Assembly: GCF_003206715.1 (NCBI RefSeq)
Contig: NZ_PZJU01000066.1
Span: 1-62,090, forward strand
Length of the DNA stretch: 62,090 bases
Direction: 5' to 3'
Origin: Salinicola peritrichatus
GTDB lineage: Bacteria; Pseudomonadota; Gammaproteobacteria; Pseudomonadales; Halomonadaceae
In this document: piece after piece, positions 44,946-53,976 of the stretch
How the letters are laid out: each line of letters starts with the position of its first letter
Numbering within the stretch: the stretch's first letter is position 1
The notes under the pieces: generated by a model
Seen by the model: the letters and a program-made list of their open reading frames with translations, nothing else
Databases searched by the model: none
Told to the model about the DNA's origin: nothing
Program-made: the position numbers and the translations under genes

Positions 44946-46160
44946 TCAGAAACAGGTCTCCATCACCTCGCGTACCGCCAGCCGCTCGTCGACCAGCAGC
45001 ATGCGACGCCACTTGTCGAAGGTCAGGCAGGGGTGGGACGTACCGAAGGCGATCACGTCGCCGACGGCGACCTGTGCGCCTTCGGGTACGGCCAGAAAGG
45101 TGTGCTGATCCATGATGTGGGTCGTACGCCAGTCGCCAATGTCGATCGGTGCCGTGTGTTCCGCACCCTGCGGATAGAGCCGCTGCGGCAGCGGCAGATC
45201 CGGTTCGTGACCGATGTCACGCTTGCCCAGGGCGACGATCGCCAGGCCCGGCTCGGGTAGCGACTGCACGTGAGCGAACACCTCCAGCGCCGGCTGCAGT
45301 TCGCCTGGCAGCTGCGGATGGCGAGCCTTCACCTCGGCCATGGCACCGGCGTAGAGCTTGTGATCGTGGACCACATAGCAGCCCGGCCGCAGCACCGGCG
45401 TGTAGTGCTCGCGCAGCTCCGCGGTGTCGAACGCCTCGGCGATTAGGTCGAACCATTTGGAACCGGAGGCGGTGACGATCGGCGCCTCACGCTTGAGCAC
45501 GCCACTGGCGCGCAGTCTGCGCACGGTTTCCACCAGCCGCTCGCCGTAGGCGCGTACCGCCGCAACCTCGTCGCCGCCGGCGATCATGCCTTCGTAGCCT
45601 TCGATGCCCATCAGCGCCAGTGCCGGTTGCGCGGCGATCTCCGCCACCAGCGCCTCGACCTGCTCGGCATCGCGGCAACCGCAACGGCCGCCCTCGATAC
45701 CGAGCTCGACCAGTACGTTCAGGGTCAGCCCGCGTTCGGAGAAGAACGCTCCCAGTTCGCGGACATTGTCGACACCATCCACCACGCAGAAGTACTCCAG
45801 CCCCGCCTCGATGGCATCCGCGATCAGTGCCATGTTCGGCCGGCCGACCAGCTGATTGACCATCAACACCCGCTCGATGCCATGGGCGTGGGCCGCCGCC
45901 GTCTGTACCGCGGTGGCCAGGGTGATACCCCAGGCCCCTGCCTCCAACTGGCGCTTGAACAGCGCCGGCGCCATGGTGGTCTTGCCGTGAGGTGCCAACT
46001 TGGCACCGTGATCATCGGCGAAACGCTGCATCCAGGCCAGGTTGTGGGCCAGCGGTGTCTCGAAGATCGCCGCCGCCGGCAGCGGCACGTCGTGCAGCAG
46101 GTTGGCCGGCTGCGTCAGCGGCACGCCCTTTTCCAGCGGGGCCGAAGCGGAATGCGACAT
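44946..46160 (-). CDS. DSD1 family PLP enzyme (D-serine dehydratase / D-threonine aldolase-like)
   Basis: A 404-residue fold-type III PLP enzyme. The N-terminal alanine racemase-like barrel has the PLP lysine in KLAPHGKTTMAPAL, and the C-terminal DSD1 domain has conserved Asp/His/Cys (HTFLAVPEGAQVAVGDVIAF, GTSHPCLTFDKW) that in eukaryotic D-serine dehydratase bind zinc. It acts on D-amino acids. I use the Met at 46160 (MSHSASAPLEK), just after an AGGAGA site. Divergent from the RpiR regulator; its pathway partners are the D-aminoacylase, RidA and symporter across the gap. Confidence 0.87.
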   Translation of the reverse strand: MSHSASAPLEKGVPLTQPANLLHDVPLPAAAIFETPLAHNLAWMQRFADDHGAKLAPHGKTTMAPALFKRQLEAGAWGITLATAVQTAAAHAHGIERVLMVNQLVGRPNMALIADAIEAGLEYFCVVDGVDNVRELGAFFSERGLTLNVLVELGIEGGRCGCRDAEQVEALVAEIAAQPALALMGIEGYEGMIAGGDEVAAVRAYGERLVETVRRLRASGVLKREAPIVTASGSKWFDLIAEAFDTAELREHYTPVLRPGCYVVHDHKLYAGAMAEVKARHPQLPGELQPALEVFAHVQSLPEPGLAIVALGKRDIGHEPDLPLPQRLYPQGAEHTAPIDIGDWRTTHIMDQHTFLAVPEGAQVAVGDVIAFGTSHPCLTFDKWRRMLLVDERLAVREVMETCF

Positions 46161-46307
46161 GAATATCTCCTGGCAGAATCGGGGGTTGTCGAGCCAAGAA
46201 CCGGCACGGCGTCGTGACTCCATCGTAGCTATTGGTATTTACTAACACATAAAATAAAAATATGTTAGTTACTAACAAGGCCAAGCATAGCCGATGGATA
46301 CCGACCC
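46161..46307. promoter_or_regulatory. Divergent operator region with TTACTAACA sites
   Basis: TGTTAGTTACTAACA (46263-46277) is a perfect 15-bp palindrome; a further TTACTAACA is at 46239-46247, separated by an AT-rich stretch (46249-46262). These sit between the divergent D-amino-acid lyase and RpiR genes and are the likely binding sites of the RpiR protein, controlling both directions. Confidence 0.72.
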
Positions 46308-47171
46308 GTGAGCCAGGAAACCGACATCCTGTCGCAGATCACCGCCCGCCTGCCGAGCCTGCGCGAGGCGGAGAAGAAAGTCGCCGGCCTGATCTTCGAT
46401 GACATCGACTTCGTCGCCGAGGCGAGCATCGGCGAGATCGCCGCCCGCGCCGGCGTCAGCGATGCCACGGTGACGCGCTTCGCCCGGGCGGTGGCGTGCC
46501 GAAACGTGCGCGACCTCAAGACGCGCCTGACCCGCGCGCTGGCCGCCGGCCGTCGTTTCATTCAGGAAGCGAGCGAGGACGACGGCCTCGGGGTGATTTA
46601 CGACACCGCCGCCCAGACGCTGGCGCTCAACCGCACGCTGATGGAGCAGGCCGATGTCGAGGGCGCGGTGGCGCTACTCGACGATGCCCGCCAGATTCTG
46701 GTGTTCGGTGCCGGCGGCGGCTCCAGCGTGATGGCCCAGGAGCTGCAGTTCCGGCTGGTGCGCCTGGGTTACGCGATCAGCGCCTATCCCCAGTCGCTGC
46801 TGCCACGCATGGTCGCGTCGACTCTGGAACCCAGCGACGTGGTCGTGGCGCTTTCCGTTACCGGCTATACCCCGGAAATCGTCGAAGCCGCCGAGCTGGC
46901 GCGCCAGTATGGCGCCCGTGTGCTCGCCATCACCGCAGTCGATTCGCCGCTGGCCGAGATCGCCGATCTTGCCCTGCCGCTGGCCGCCCGCGAGACCGAT
47001 TACATCTATTTTCCGTCGTCGTCGCGCTACGCCATGATGGCCGCGATCGACATGTTGGCACTCGGCCTGGCGCTGCGTCACCGCGATCGTACCCGCGACA
47101 AGCTGCGACGACTCAAGATCACCCTCGATGCCCACCGCGGCGGCGACAATCGCCAGCCGCTGGGGGATTGA
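46308..47171 (+). CDS. MurR/RpiR family transcriptional regulator
   Basis: A 287-residue regulator with an N-terminal RpiR helix-turn-helix (SIGEIAARAGVSDATVTRFARAV, about residues 40-62) and a C-terminal SIS domain (ILVFGAGGGSSVMAQELQFRL) that binds a sugar-phosphate or analogous ligand. Starts at GTG. It is divergent from the D-amino-acid lyase and leads the D-aminoacylase, RidA and symporter genes, so it probably controls the whole module; the effector is not evident. Confidence 0.88.
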   Translation: MSQETDILSQITARLPSLREAEKKVAGLIFDDIDFVAEASIGEIAARAGVSDATVTRFARAVACRNVRDLKTRLTRALAAGRRFIQEASEDDGLGVIYDTAAQTLALNRTLMEQADVEGAVALLDDARQILVFGAGGGSSVMAQELQFRLVRLGYAISAYPQSLLPRMVASTLEPSDVVVALSVTGYTPEIVEAAELARQYGARVLAITAVDSPLAEIADLALPLAARETDYIYFPSSSRYAMMAAIDMLALGLALRHRDRTRDKLRRLKITLDAHRGGDNRQPLGD

Positions 47172-47188
47172 GCGTCCAGGAGCCCACC

Positions 47189-48658
47189 ATGCCCCATGAT
47201 CTGTTGATCCGCCGCGCCACGATCATCGATGGCAGCGGGCACGAAGCCTTCACCGCCGACATCGCGATCGAGGGCGAGCGGATCGCCGCCATCGGCGATC
47301 TGGATATCGCCGAAGCCCGCGAGATCATCGACGCCGAGGGGCTGGTGCTCACCCCCGGCTTCATCGACGTGCATACCCACGACGACACCAACGTCATCCG
47401 CACTCCCCAGATGCTGCCCAAGCTCTCTCAGGGCGTGACCACGGTGGTGGTCGGCAACTGCGGCATCAGCGCCAGCCCGGTGACGCTCGCCGGCGAGGTG
47501 CCGGACCCGATGAACCTGCTGGGCCGGCGGGAGGATTTCCGCTACCCGACTTTCGCCGCCTATGTCCGGGCGGTGAACGAAGCCCGTCCCAGCGTCAACG
47601 TGGCGGCGCTGATCGGCCATACCAGCCTGCGCAGCCAGGTGATGGATCGTTTCGACCGCCCCGCCAGCGAGAGCGAGATCGCCGCCATGCGCGAAAGGCT
47701 GGAAACCGCGCTGGCCGAGGGCGCCGTGGGCATGAGCTCGGGGCTGGCCTACCGCAATGCCTTTCACGCACCAACGGCGGAGATGAATGCCCTGGTCGAA
47801 GCGATCGGCCGCGCCGGCGGCGTCTATACCACCCATCTGCGCGACGAGTTCGCCGGGCTGCCGGAAGCGATGGACGAAGCCTTCGCCACCGCCCGCCATG
47901 GCCAGGCGCCGCTGGTGATCTCGCATCTGAAATGCGCCGGTGCCGGCAACTGGGGCAACGCACCCCGGGCGCTGGCGAAACTCGACGCGGCGGCGACCTC
48001 CCACGGGGTGCACTGCGACTGCTACCCCTACACCGCCGGCTCCTCGACGCTGGATCTCGGCCAGGTCACCGACGAGATCGAGATCTTCATCACCTGGTCC
48101 GATCCGCACCCGGAGATGGCACGCCAGCCGCTGAAGACGATCGCCGAGCAGTGGGATCTGTCGCTGATGGACGCCGCCCGGCGCCTGCAGCCGGCCGGCG
48201 CGGTCTACCACAACATGAGCGAGTCGGACATGCGCCAGGTATTGGCGCACCCGCTGACGATGGTCGGCTCCGACGGCCTGCCCAACGACCCGCATCCGCA
48301 TCCCCGGCTGTGGGGCGCCTTTCCCCGGGTGCTGGCGCATTACAGCCGCGACCTCGAGCTGCTGCCGCTGACCGAAGCGGTGCGCAAGATGACCGGCCTG
48401 TCGGCGGCCAATTTCGGCCTCGTCGATCGCGGCGTGGTGCGCGTCGGCGCCTTTGCCGACCTGGTGCTGTTCGATCTCGCCGAACTCGAGGATACCGCCA
48501 GCTACAGCGCCCCAATGTCGAAAACACGCGGCATCGTGCTGGTCATGGTCAATGGCTGTGTCAGCTATCGCCAGGGCGAAGCGACCGGCCAACGTGCCGG
48601 ACGACTGCTCAAGCGCAAGACGCGGTTGTCTCCCGCGCCTTCTCGCGCGACTGCATGA
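47189..48658 (+). CDS. N-acyl-D-amino-acid deacylase (D-aminoacylase)
   Basis: A 489-residue amidohydrolase-superfamily enzyme. Metal-binding FIDVHTHDD is near residue 63-71, the bridging Cys is in VVVGNCGIS, further His ligands appear in THLRDE and ISHLKCAG, and the catalytic Asp in VGSDGLPNDPHPHPRLWG. It removes acyl groups from N-acyl-D-amino acids, giving free D-amino acids for the DSD1-type lyase. The start has CCAGGAG upstream, 18 bp after the regulator stop. Cytosolic, zinc-dependent. Confidence 0.92.
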   Translation: MPHDLLIRRATIIDGSGHEAFTADIAIEGERIAAIGDLDIAEAREIIDAEGLVLTPGFIDVHTHDDTNVIRTPQMLPKLSQGVTTVVVGNCGISASPVTLAGEVPDPMNLLGRREDFRYPTFAAYVRAVNEARPSVNVAALIGHTSLRSQVMDRFDRPASESEIAAMRERLETALAEGAVGMSSGLAYRNAFHAPTAEMNALVEAIGRAGGVYTTHLRDEFAGLPEAMDEAFATARHGQAPLVISHLKCAGAGNWGNAPRALAKLDAAATSHGVHCDCYPYTAGSSTLDLGQVTDEIEIFITWSDPHPEMARQPLKTIAEQWDLSLMDAARRLQPAGAVYHNMSESDMRQVLAHPLTMVGSDGLPNDPHPHPRLWGAFPRVLAHYSRDLELLPLTEAVRKMTGLSAANFGLVDRGVVRVGAFADLVLFDLAELEDTASYSAPMSKTRGIVLVMVNGCVSYRQGEATGQRAGRLLKRKTRLSPAPSRATA

Positions 48659-48696
48659 AAATTCCAAGCCAACGTGATTACCCAGGAGAGCAAACC

Positions 48697-49089
48697 ATGA
48701 GCATCAAACGTTATGGCGTCGAAGGCGGCGTCGGTACCGGCGGCCAGAAGCTGCCTTTCGCCCGTGCCACCGAAGCGGGAGGTTGGCTGTTCGTTTCCGG
48801 CCAGACACCGATGACCGACGGAGAAGTGGTCGAAGGCAGCATCGTCGAACAGTCGCGGCTGGCCTTCGCCAACTGTCTGAAAATTGCGGAAGAGGCGGGC
48901 TATGGCGTCGAGGACGTGGTGCACGTCACCGCGGTGCTCACCGACGCGCGCTACTTCAGCTCGTTCAACAAGGTGTTCAAGGAGGTCTTCGGCGACCATC
49001 CGCCGGCACGCATCTGCAGCGTTCAGGATCTGGTGGTCGACTGCAAGGTCGAGGTCGATATCAAGTGCTATCGCGCCGACAGGGCTTGA
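48697..49089 (+). CDS. RidA family protein
   Basis: A 130-residue Rid protein; YGVEGGVGTGGQKLPFARAT, LFVSGQTPMT, VEDVVHVTAVLTDARYFSSF and PARICSVQDLVVDCKVEVDI cover the fold, with the substrate-binding Arg in PARICS. CAGGAGA precedes the start. Its place behind the deacylase, and a DSD1-type lyase that would release an enamine, argues that it speeds conversion of the product to oxo acid and ammonia. The second Rid gene of the window (at 27-422) is only distantly similar. Confidence 0.9.
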   Translation: MSIKRYGVEGGVGTGGQKLPFARATEAGGWLFVSGQTPMTDGEVVEGSIVEQSRLAFANCLKIAEEAGYGVEDVVHVTAVLTDARYFSSFNKVFKEVFGDHPPARICSVQDLVVDCKVEVDIKCYRADRA

Positions 49090-49220
49090 GACGGCTTGCA
49101 TCGATGAAGATGGTCGCGTCCCGGCAAGGACGCGACCGCAGTGAAAAACCTCACAGGCAATGAAATTCCACACTGCTCCGGCCGCGGCAACGGCCGGAAC
49201 GACAATTATAAGAGGCCGTT

Positions 49221-50717
49221 ATGAACAGTCACGTTTTCCTCGGCGCCTTCGTCGCCTACGTACTCGTCATGATCGCGTTCGGCTGGTGGGTCTCCCGCAA
49301 CAGCCGCAGCACCGGCGACGATTTCCTGCTCGGCGGGCGTAGCCTGCCGATCTTCCTCACCATCGGTACGACCGTGGCGACCATGGTCGGTACCGGTTCG
49401 AGCATGGGCGCGGTCGGCTTCGGCTACGCCAATGGCTGGGCCGGCGCGCTCTATGGCATCGGCGGGGCGATCGGCGTGCTGCTGCTGGCGGCGTGGTTCG
49501 CGCCGGTACGCCGCTTCCGCTTCATGACCATGAGCGAGGAGCTCTCCTACTACGTCGGCGCCAGCCGTATCGTGCGCAACATCGTCGCCGTGCTGATCTA
49601 CATCGCCTGCATCGGCTGGCTCGGTGCGCATATCCTCGGCGGCGGCCTCTATCTGTCGTGGATGGCCGGGATCGACCTGACCACCGCACGCATCCTGGTG
49701 GCGCTGGGCTTCGGCGTCTACTGCGTGATCGGCGGCTACATGGCGGTGGTGTGGACCGACACCGTCCAGGCGGTGGTGCTGTTCGTCGGCTTCATCGTCA
49801 TGGCGATCATCGCGCTGTTCGAGGTCGGCGGCTTTTCGGGCCTTTCCACCAACATGGATGCCGCCGCCACCAGCTTCCTCGGCATCGACAAGATCGGCCT
49901 CATTCCGGCGCTGTCGCTGGCCACGGTGATCGCCGTCGGCGTGCTGGCGACCCCCTCCTACCGCCAGCGGATCTACTCCGGCAACTCGGTCAGTTCGGTG
50001 CGCAGTTCGTTCGTGATCACCGGCATCCTCTATCTGTTCTTCTCGATCATCCCGGCGATCATCGGCATGGCGACGCACGCGTTGAATCCCGGCCTGGACA
50101 ACAGCAACTTCGCCTTCCCGTTCCTCGCCACCGAGATTCTGCCGCTATGGCTGGGCCTGCTGCTGCTGGTCGCGGGGCTCTCGGCGACGATGTCGAGCGC
50201 CAGCTCCGACGCCATCGCCGGCGTCTCGATCCTGCTGCGCGATGTCTATGTGCTGTTTACCGGCCATACGCCCTCGGCACGCAGGGTCGTGACACTGTCG
50301 CGCCTGGCGCTGGTCGCGACCATCGGCCTGGCGCTGCTGTTCGCACTGACCTCCGACAACGTCATCAGTTACATCACCAGCATGATCGCCACGGTCATGG
50401 CCGGTATGTTCGTGTGTGGCGTGCTGGGTCGTTTCTGGCCGCGCTACAACTGGCAGGGCGCGGTCGCCACGCTGGTTTCCGCGTCGGTGACCTCGCTCGC
50501 CGTGATCAACGTCGATAGTTGGAATGTCTTCTGGGGCAATCCCAGCATCCCGGCGGTACTGGTCGCGCTGGTGGTGGGCGTGGCGGTGAGTCTCGTCACC
50601 CCGGCTTCGAAAGTGACTCCGGAACAGGCGCTGAAGATCATCGACGACGAACGCCAGCGCATGGAGATGGAAGAGGAGCCGGCTATGGTCGTCAGCGGCA
50701 GCGGCAAGACGACCTGA
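49221..50717 (+). CDS. Sodium:solute symporter (SSS) family transporter
   Basis: A 498-residue membrane protein with about 13 helices. The N-terminal SFxLGGRSLP-like RSTGDDFLLGGRSLP and the ATMVGTGSSMGAVGFGYANG segment are SSS signatures, and the middle has GLSATMSSASSDAIAGVS with the sodium-site Ser/Ala region. It is last in the D-amino-acid operon, so uptake of N-acyl-D-amino acids or D-amino acids is a reasonable guess. Confidence 0.9.
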   Translation: MNSHVFLGAFVAYVLVMIAFGWWVSRNSRSTGDDFLLGGRSLPIFLTIGTTVATMVGTGSSMGAVGFGYANGWAGALYGIGGAIGVLLLAAWFAPVRRFRFMTMSEELSYYVGASRIVRNIVAVLIYIACIGWLGAHILGGGLYLSWMAGIDLTTARILVALGFGVYCVIGGYMAVVWTDTVQAVVLFVGFIVMAIIALFEVGGFSGLSTNMDAAATSFLGIDKIGLIPALSLATVIAVGVLATPSYRQRIYSGNSVSSVRSSFVITGILYLFFSIIPAIIGMATHALNPGLDNSNFAFPFLATEILPLWLGLLLLVAGLSATMSSASSDAIAGVSILLRDVYVLFTGHTPSARRVVTLSRLALVATIGLALLFALTSDNVISYITSMIATVMAGMFVCGVLGRFWPRYNWQGAVATLVSASVTSLAVINVDSWNVFWGNPSIPAVLVALVVGVAVSLVTPASKVTPEQALKIIDDERQRMEMEEEPAMVVSGSGKTT

Positions 50718-50740
50718 GCCCGCTTTCACGACGACGCTTC

Positions 50741-50770
50741 GATGCCCCGCTTCGGCGGGGCATCGTCGTT
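50741..50770. terminator. Bidirectional terminator between symporter and ureidoglycolate lyase genes
   Basis: GATGCCCCGC and GCGGGGCATC (50741-50765 region) form a 10-bp stem around TTCG, with CGACGA/TCGTCG extending it and TTTTA following. It lies between convergent stops and ends on the first base before the ureidoglycolate lyase stop. Confidence 0.88.
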
Positions 50771-51256
50771 TTATACCGACACCCGAATCGCCATCGGCCT
50801 CTCGTCGAGGTTGTTGCCCTCACCGCCGCGATCGATGACCAGGAACTCGCCCTCGCGCTCCAGCACCGAGTGAGTGGCATGCCAGGTACCGGCGCGGTAG
50901 TTGACCCCTTGGCGGCCGTCGGTGACGAAAGCGCGGATCGAGGCGGGATCGATCGCCTCCCCCGCCGGCGCCACCACCACCACGAAGCGCTCCTGGTGCA
51001 ACGGCACGAAGGCCTGGCTGCCCAACGGATGGCGTTCCAGCAGTTCCAGCTCCAACGGCAGCGCGACCGGCTGGCTGACGAACAGATTGATCAGCGTACG
51101 CGCGCCCTCGCCCAGGGTTTCGACCCGGGCAAGGTCGTGATGGCGCCGGGTGCGTCCGCCATTGATCGCGAACGAAGCGCTGGTGCGCGCATCGATGACA
51201 TCGCCGAACGGGGCGAAGGCCTCCGGGGTCAGGGGTTGGGCTGTCAGTTCTAGCAT
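50771..51256 (-). CDS. allA: Ureidoglycolate lyase
   Basis: A 161-residue AllA-family cupin-like enzyme splitting ureidoglycolate to glyoxylate and urea. LTPEAFAPFGDVIDA, PLELELLERHPLGSQAFVPL and GVNYRAGTWHATHSVLE are family motifs. The start at 51256 (MLELTAQPL) is preceded by an AAAGAGG-type site; the frame extends to 51376 without support. Its promoter region carries a GTATAC-centred operator near 51300-51309 shared with the permease and allantoinase promoters. Confidence 0.93.
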   Translation of the reverse strand: MLELTAQPLTPEAFAPFGDVIDARTSASFAINGGRTRRHHDLARVETLGEGARTLINLFVSQPVALPLELELLERHPLGSQAFVPLHQERFVVVVAPAGEAIDPASIRAFVTDGRQGVNYRAGTWHATHSVLEREGEFLVIDRGGEGNNLDERPMAIRVSV

Positions 51257-51626
51257 GGTCGTCCTCTTTCGCTCGGCGGATTCGACTTCTTCAAGATCAT
51301 CGTATACAAAATCTAGCGAAACACACATGCACCTAATAAGTGCAAACCGACCTCGACATGCACATCGGTAGCGCATGGAAGCCTGTTTATCCTCATGGCA
51401 TGAGGTTGGCGCAGCTGCTATGCGACATCACGCTATGGGTACCAGCCCAACGGTTTTGGATGCTTTGCGTTCCAACCGCTTGATCATCGGCATGGTTTTT
51501 CCGGTTCGAGGCAAGTTTCTCCGCCGGTGACGTCTTCTGCCGATGTCTAATGGTAGTTGTGGCACATATCTTGTATACAAAAATGGGAACCACAACCATA
51601 AGCTGCCCACGCGGAGGGCATTCGCC
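51257..51626. promoter_or_regulatory. Divergent allA/NCS1 permease promoter region with GTATAC operators
   Basis: A gene-free 370-bp stretch. TTGTATACAA (51571-51580) is a perfect 10-bp palindrome, followed by AAAA, in front of the permease. TCGTATACAA (51300-51309) is in front of allA. Similar elements recur at 54971 and 54991. They look like sites for a GntR/FadR-type or related purine regulator that is not encoded in the window. Confidence 0.7.
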
Positions 51627-53066
51627 ATGCCACAGCAACCGCATGCCTCAACACAACAGTACAGCGAACGGCTCCATAACGCCGACCTCGCGCCTACCCA
51701 ACAGAACTGGAACTGGTACAACATCCTCGCCTTCTGGCTTTCCGACGTACACAGCGTCGGCGGCTACGTGGTCGCCGCCAGCCTGTTCGCGCTTGGCCTG
51801 GCCGGCTGGCAGGTGCTGATCTCGCTGTTGGTCGGAATTTGCATCGTACAGATCTTCGCCAACCTGATGGCCAAACCGAGCCAGCAGGCGGCGGTGCCGT
51901 TCCCGGTGATCTGCCGGCTCTCCTTCGGCGTGCTGGGCGCCAACATCCCGGCGATGATTCGCGGACTCATCGCCGTGGTGTGGTACGGGATTCAGACCTA
52001 TCTGGCCTCCAACGCATTGACGATCGTGATCCTACGCCTCTTCCCCGGCATGGAGTCGCTGGCCGACCCGAGCTTCCTGGGCCTTTCCTATCTCGGCTGG
52101 ATCAGCTTCATGCTGCTGTGGTGCCTGCAAGCCGTGGTGTTCTGGCACGGCATGGATTCGATCCGGCGCTTCATCGACTGGAGCGGCCCGGCGGTCTATC
52201 TGGTGATGTTCGCCTTGGCGGCGTGGCTGGTGTGGCAGGCGGGCTGGTCCAACATCAGCTTCACCCTGAGCGACATCCAGCTCTCGCCGGGCGAGCAGTT
52301 GTGGCAGATGGTGATCGCCGCCGCCATCGTCGCCGGCTACTTCGCCGGGCCGACGCTCAACTTCGGCGACTTTACCCGCTACGCGCGCAGCATGGGTGAC
52401 GTCAAACGCGGCAATTTCTGGGGCCTGCCGGTCAACTTTCTGGTGTTTTCGGCAACGACGGTCATGATGGTCTCGGCCACCCTGCCGGTATTCGGCGAGA
52501 TGATCGACGATCCGATCCAGACCGTCGCCCGACTCGACAACACCTTCATCGTGGTGCTGGGTGCGGCAACCTTCGTCACCACCACCATCGGCATCAATAT
52601 CGTCGCCAACTTCGTCGCCCCGGCGTTCGACTTCTGCAACATGGCGCCGAGCCGGATCAGCTTCCGCACCGGCGGTTTCATCGCCGCCGTCGGTTCGATC
52701 TTCCTGACGCCGTGGAACCTGTTCAGCAACCCGGAGATCATCCACTACACCGTCGATCTGCTGGCCGCCGCCATCGGCCCGCTCTACGGCATCCTGATCA
52801 CCGATTTCTACCGCATCCGCCGCGGCCAGATCGATGTCGATAGCCTGTTCAGCACCGACCCGGCCGGCCCCTACTGGTACCGCAACGGCTTCAATCCGGC
52901 AGCGGTCAAGGCGGTCGTCGCCGCGTCGCTCATCGGCATCGTGATCAACTTCCTGCCACTGGGCGATCTCGGCCACTTCTCGGTGTTCATCGGTGGCGGC
53001 CTGGGTGCGCTGTTCTATTCGATGGCGATGAAGCGCGCCACGGTAGCCGCCGCCGTCGCCTCCTGA
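51627..53066 (+). CDS. NCS1 family allantoin/purine permease
   Basis: A 479-residue, roughly 12-helix nucleobase:cation symporter-1. The N-terminal NADLAPTQQNWNWYNILAFW and the VGGYVVAASLFALGL segment are typical. GGAGG lies 11 bp upstream of the ATG at 51627. The gene is surrounded by ureide-degrading genes, so allantoin is the most probable substrate (as for PucI/AllW), with uracil or purines as alternatives. No cytosine-permease hallmark was used to discriminate. Confidence 0.88.
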   Translation: MPQQPHASTQQYSERLHNADLAPTQQNWNWYNILAFWLSDVHSVGGYVVAASLFALGLAGWQVLISLLVGICIVQIFANLMAKPSQQAAVPFPVICRLSFGVLGANIPAMIRGLIAVVWYGIQTYLASNALTIVILRLFPGMESLADPSFLGLSYLGWISFMLLWCLQAVVFWHGMDSIRRFIDWSGPAVYLVMFALAAWLVWQAGWSNISFTLSDIQLSPGEQLWQMVIAAAIVAGYFAGPTLNFGDFTRYARSMGDVKRGNFWGLPVNFLVFSATTVMMVSATLPVFGEMIDDPIQTVARLDNTFIVVLGAATFVTTTIGINIVANFVAPAFDFCNMAPSRISFRTGGFIAAVGSIFLTPWNLFSNPEIIHYTVDLLAAAIGPLYGILITDFYRIRRGQIDVDSLFSTDPAGPYWYRNGFNPAAVKAVVAASLIGIVINFLPLGDLGHFSVFIGGGLGALFYSMAMKRATVAAAVAS

Positions 53067-53100
53067 CCTCTCTCCCGAGCGCACCCCGCGCTCCCTTGCT

Positions 53101-53127
53101 GCCGGCGCCCTCGGGCGCCGGTTTTTT
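53101..53127. terminator. Terminator between the permease and aminohydrolase genes
   Basis: CCGGCGCCC and GGGCGCCGG (53102-53121) form a 9-bp stem with a 2-nt inner loop, followed by six T on the plus strand. It is between convergent stops and ends the permease transcript. Confidence 0.9.
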
Positions 53128-53959
53128 ATGGCTTCGAGAACGATAACTTCATGTGCCGGTTGACGTCCTTGTAGAGCAAATAGCGGAACGGCCCCGGTCC
53201 GCCGGCATAACAGGATTGCGGACAGAAGGCGCGCAGCCACATGTAGTCGCCGGCCTCGACCTCGACCCAGTCCTGATTGAGGTGATAGACCGCCCGGCCT
53301 TCGAGCACGTAAAGGCCGTGCTCCATCACGTGGGTCTCGTCGAACGGGATCACGCCACCCGGCTGGAAGGTGACGATGGTGACGTGCATGTCGTGGCGGA
53401 CATCCTGCGGATCGACGAAGCGGGTCGTGGCCCACTTGCCGTCGGTATCTGGCATCGGCGTCGGCGCGATCTCCTGCTCGTTGGTGACGAACGCCGCCGG
53501 CACCTCCAACCCTTCGACGAACTCGTAGGCCTTGCGAATCCAGTGGAAACGCACCGGCGCCTGGCTGTCGTTGCGCAACTGCCAGGCACAGCCCGGCGGC
53601 AGATAGGCGTAGCCGCCCGGCGCCATGAGGTGGGTCTCGCCGTCGAAGGTCAGGCGCAGCTCGCCCTCGACCACGAACAGCACGCCCTCGGCTCCGGCAT
53701 CCGGCTCGGGGCGCTCGCTGCCGCCGCCCGGCGACACTTCCATGATGTACTGCGAAAAGGTCTCGGCGAAACCGGACAGCGGCCGCGACAACACCCACAG
53801 CCGCGTCTTCTCCCAGTGCGGCAGGAAGCTCACGACGATGTCGCTCATCACCCCCTTGGGGATTACCGCATAGGCCTCGGTGAACACCGCGCGGTCATGG
53901 ATCAGCTGGGTCTGCGGCGGCAGGCCGCCGTGGGGGGCGTAGTAAGCGCGTTGTGACAT
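53126..53959 (-). CDS. allE: (S)-Ureidoglycine aminohydrolase
   Basis: A 277-residue bicupin enzyme converting ureidoglycine to ureidoglycolate and ammonia. The N-terminal cupin (GAEGVLFVVEGELRLTFDGE, MAPGGYAYLPPGC) and C-terminal cupin (ETHVMEHGLYVLEGRAVYHL) are both complete, with the Mn2+-binding Glu/His set in the second. The start at 53959 (MSQRAYYAPHG) is 18 bp after the puuE stop. Feeds the AllA lyase. Confidence 0.93.
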   Translation of the reverse strand: MSQRAYYAPHGGLPPQTQLIHDRAVFTEAYAVIPKGVMSDIVVSFLPHWEKTRLWVLSRPLSGFAETFSQYIMEVSPGGGSERPEPDAGAEGVLFVVEGELRLTFDGETHLMAPGGYAYLPPGCAWQLRNDSQAPVRFHWIRKAYEFVEGLEVPAAFVTNEQEIAPTPMPDTDGKWATTRFVDPQDVRHDMHVTIVTFQPGGVIPFDETHVMEHGLYVLEGRAVYHLNQDWVEVEAGDYMWLRAFCPQSCYAGGPGPFRYLLYKDVNRHMKLSFSKP

Positions 53960-53976
53960 GAGGGATTCCTCGCTAT

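Noticed and set aside
46496-47188. Long N-terminal extension of the D-aminoacylase frame
   Set aside because: The extension is the RpiR gene read in another frame; the family start with a ribosome site is at 47189.
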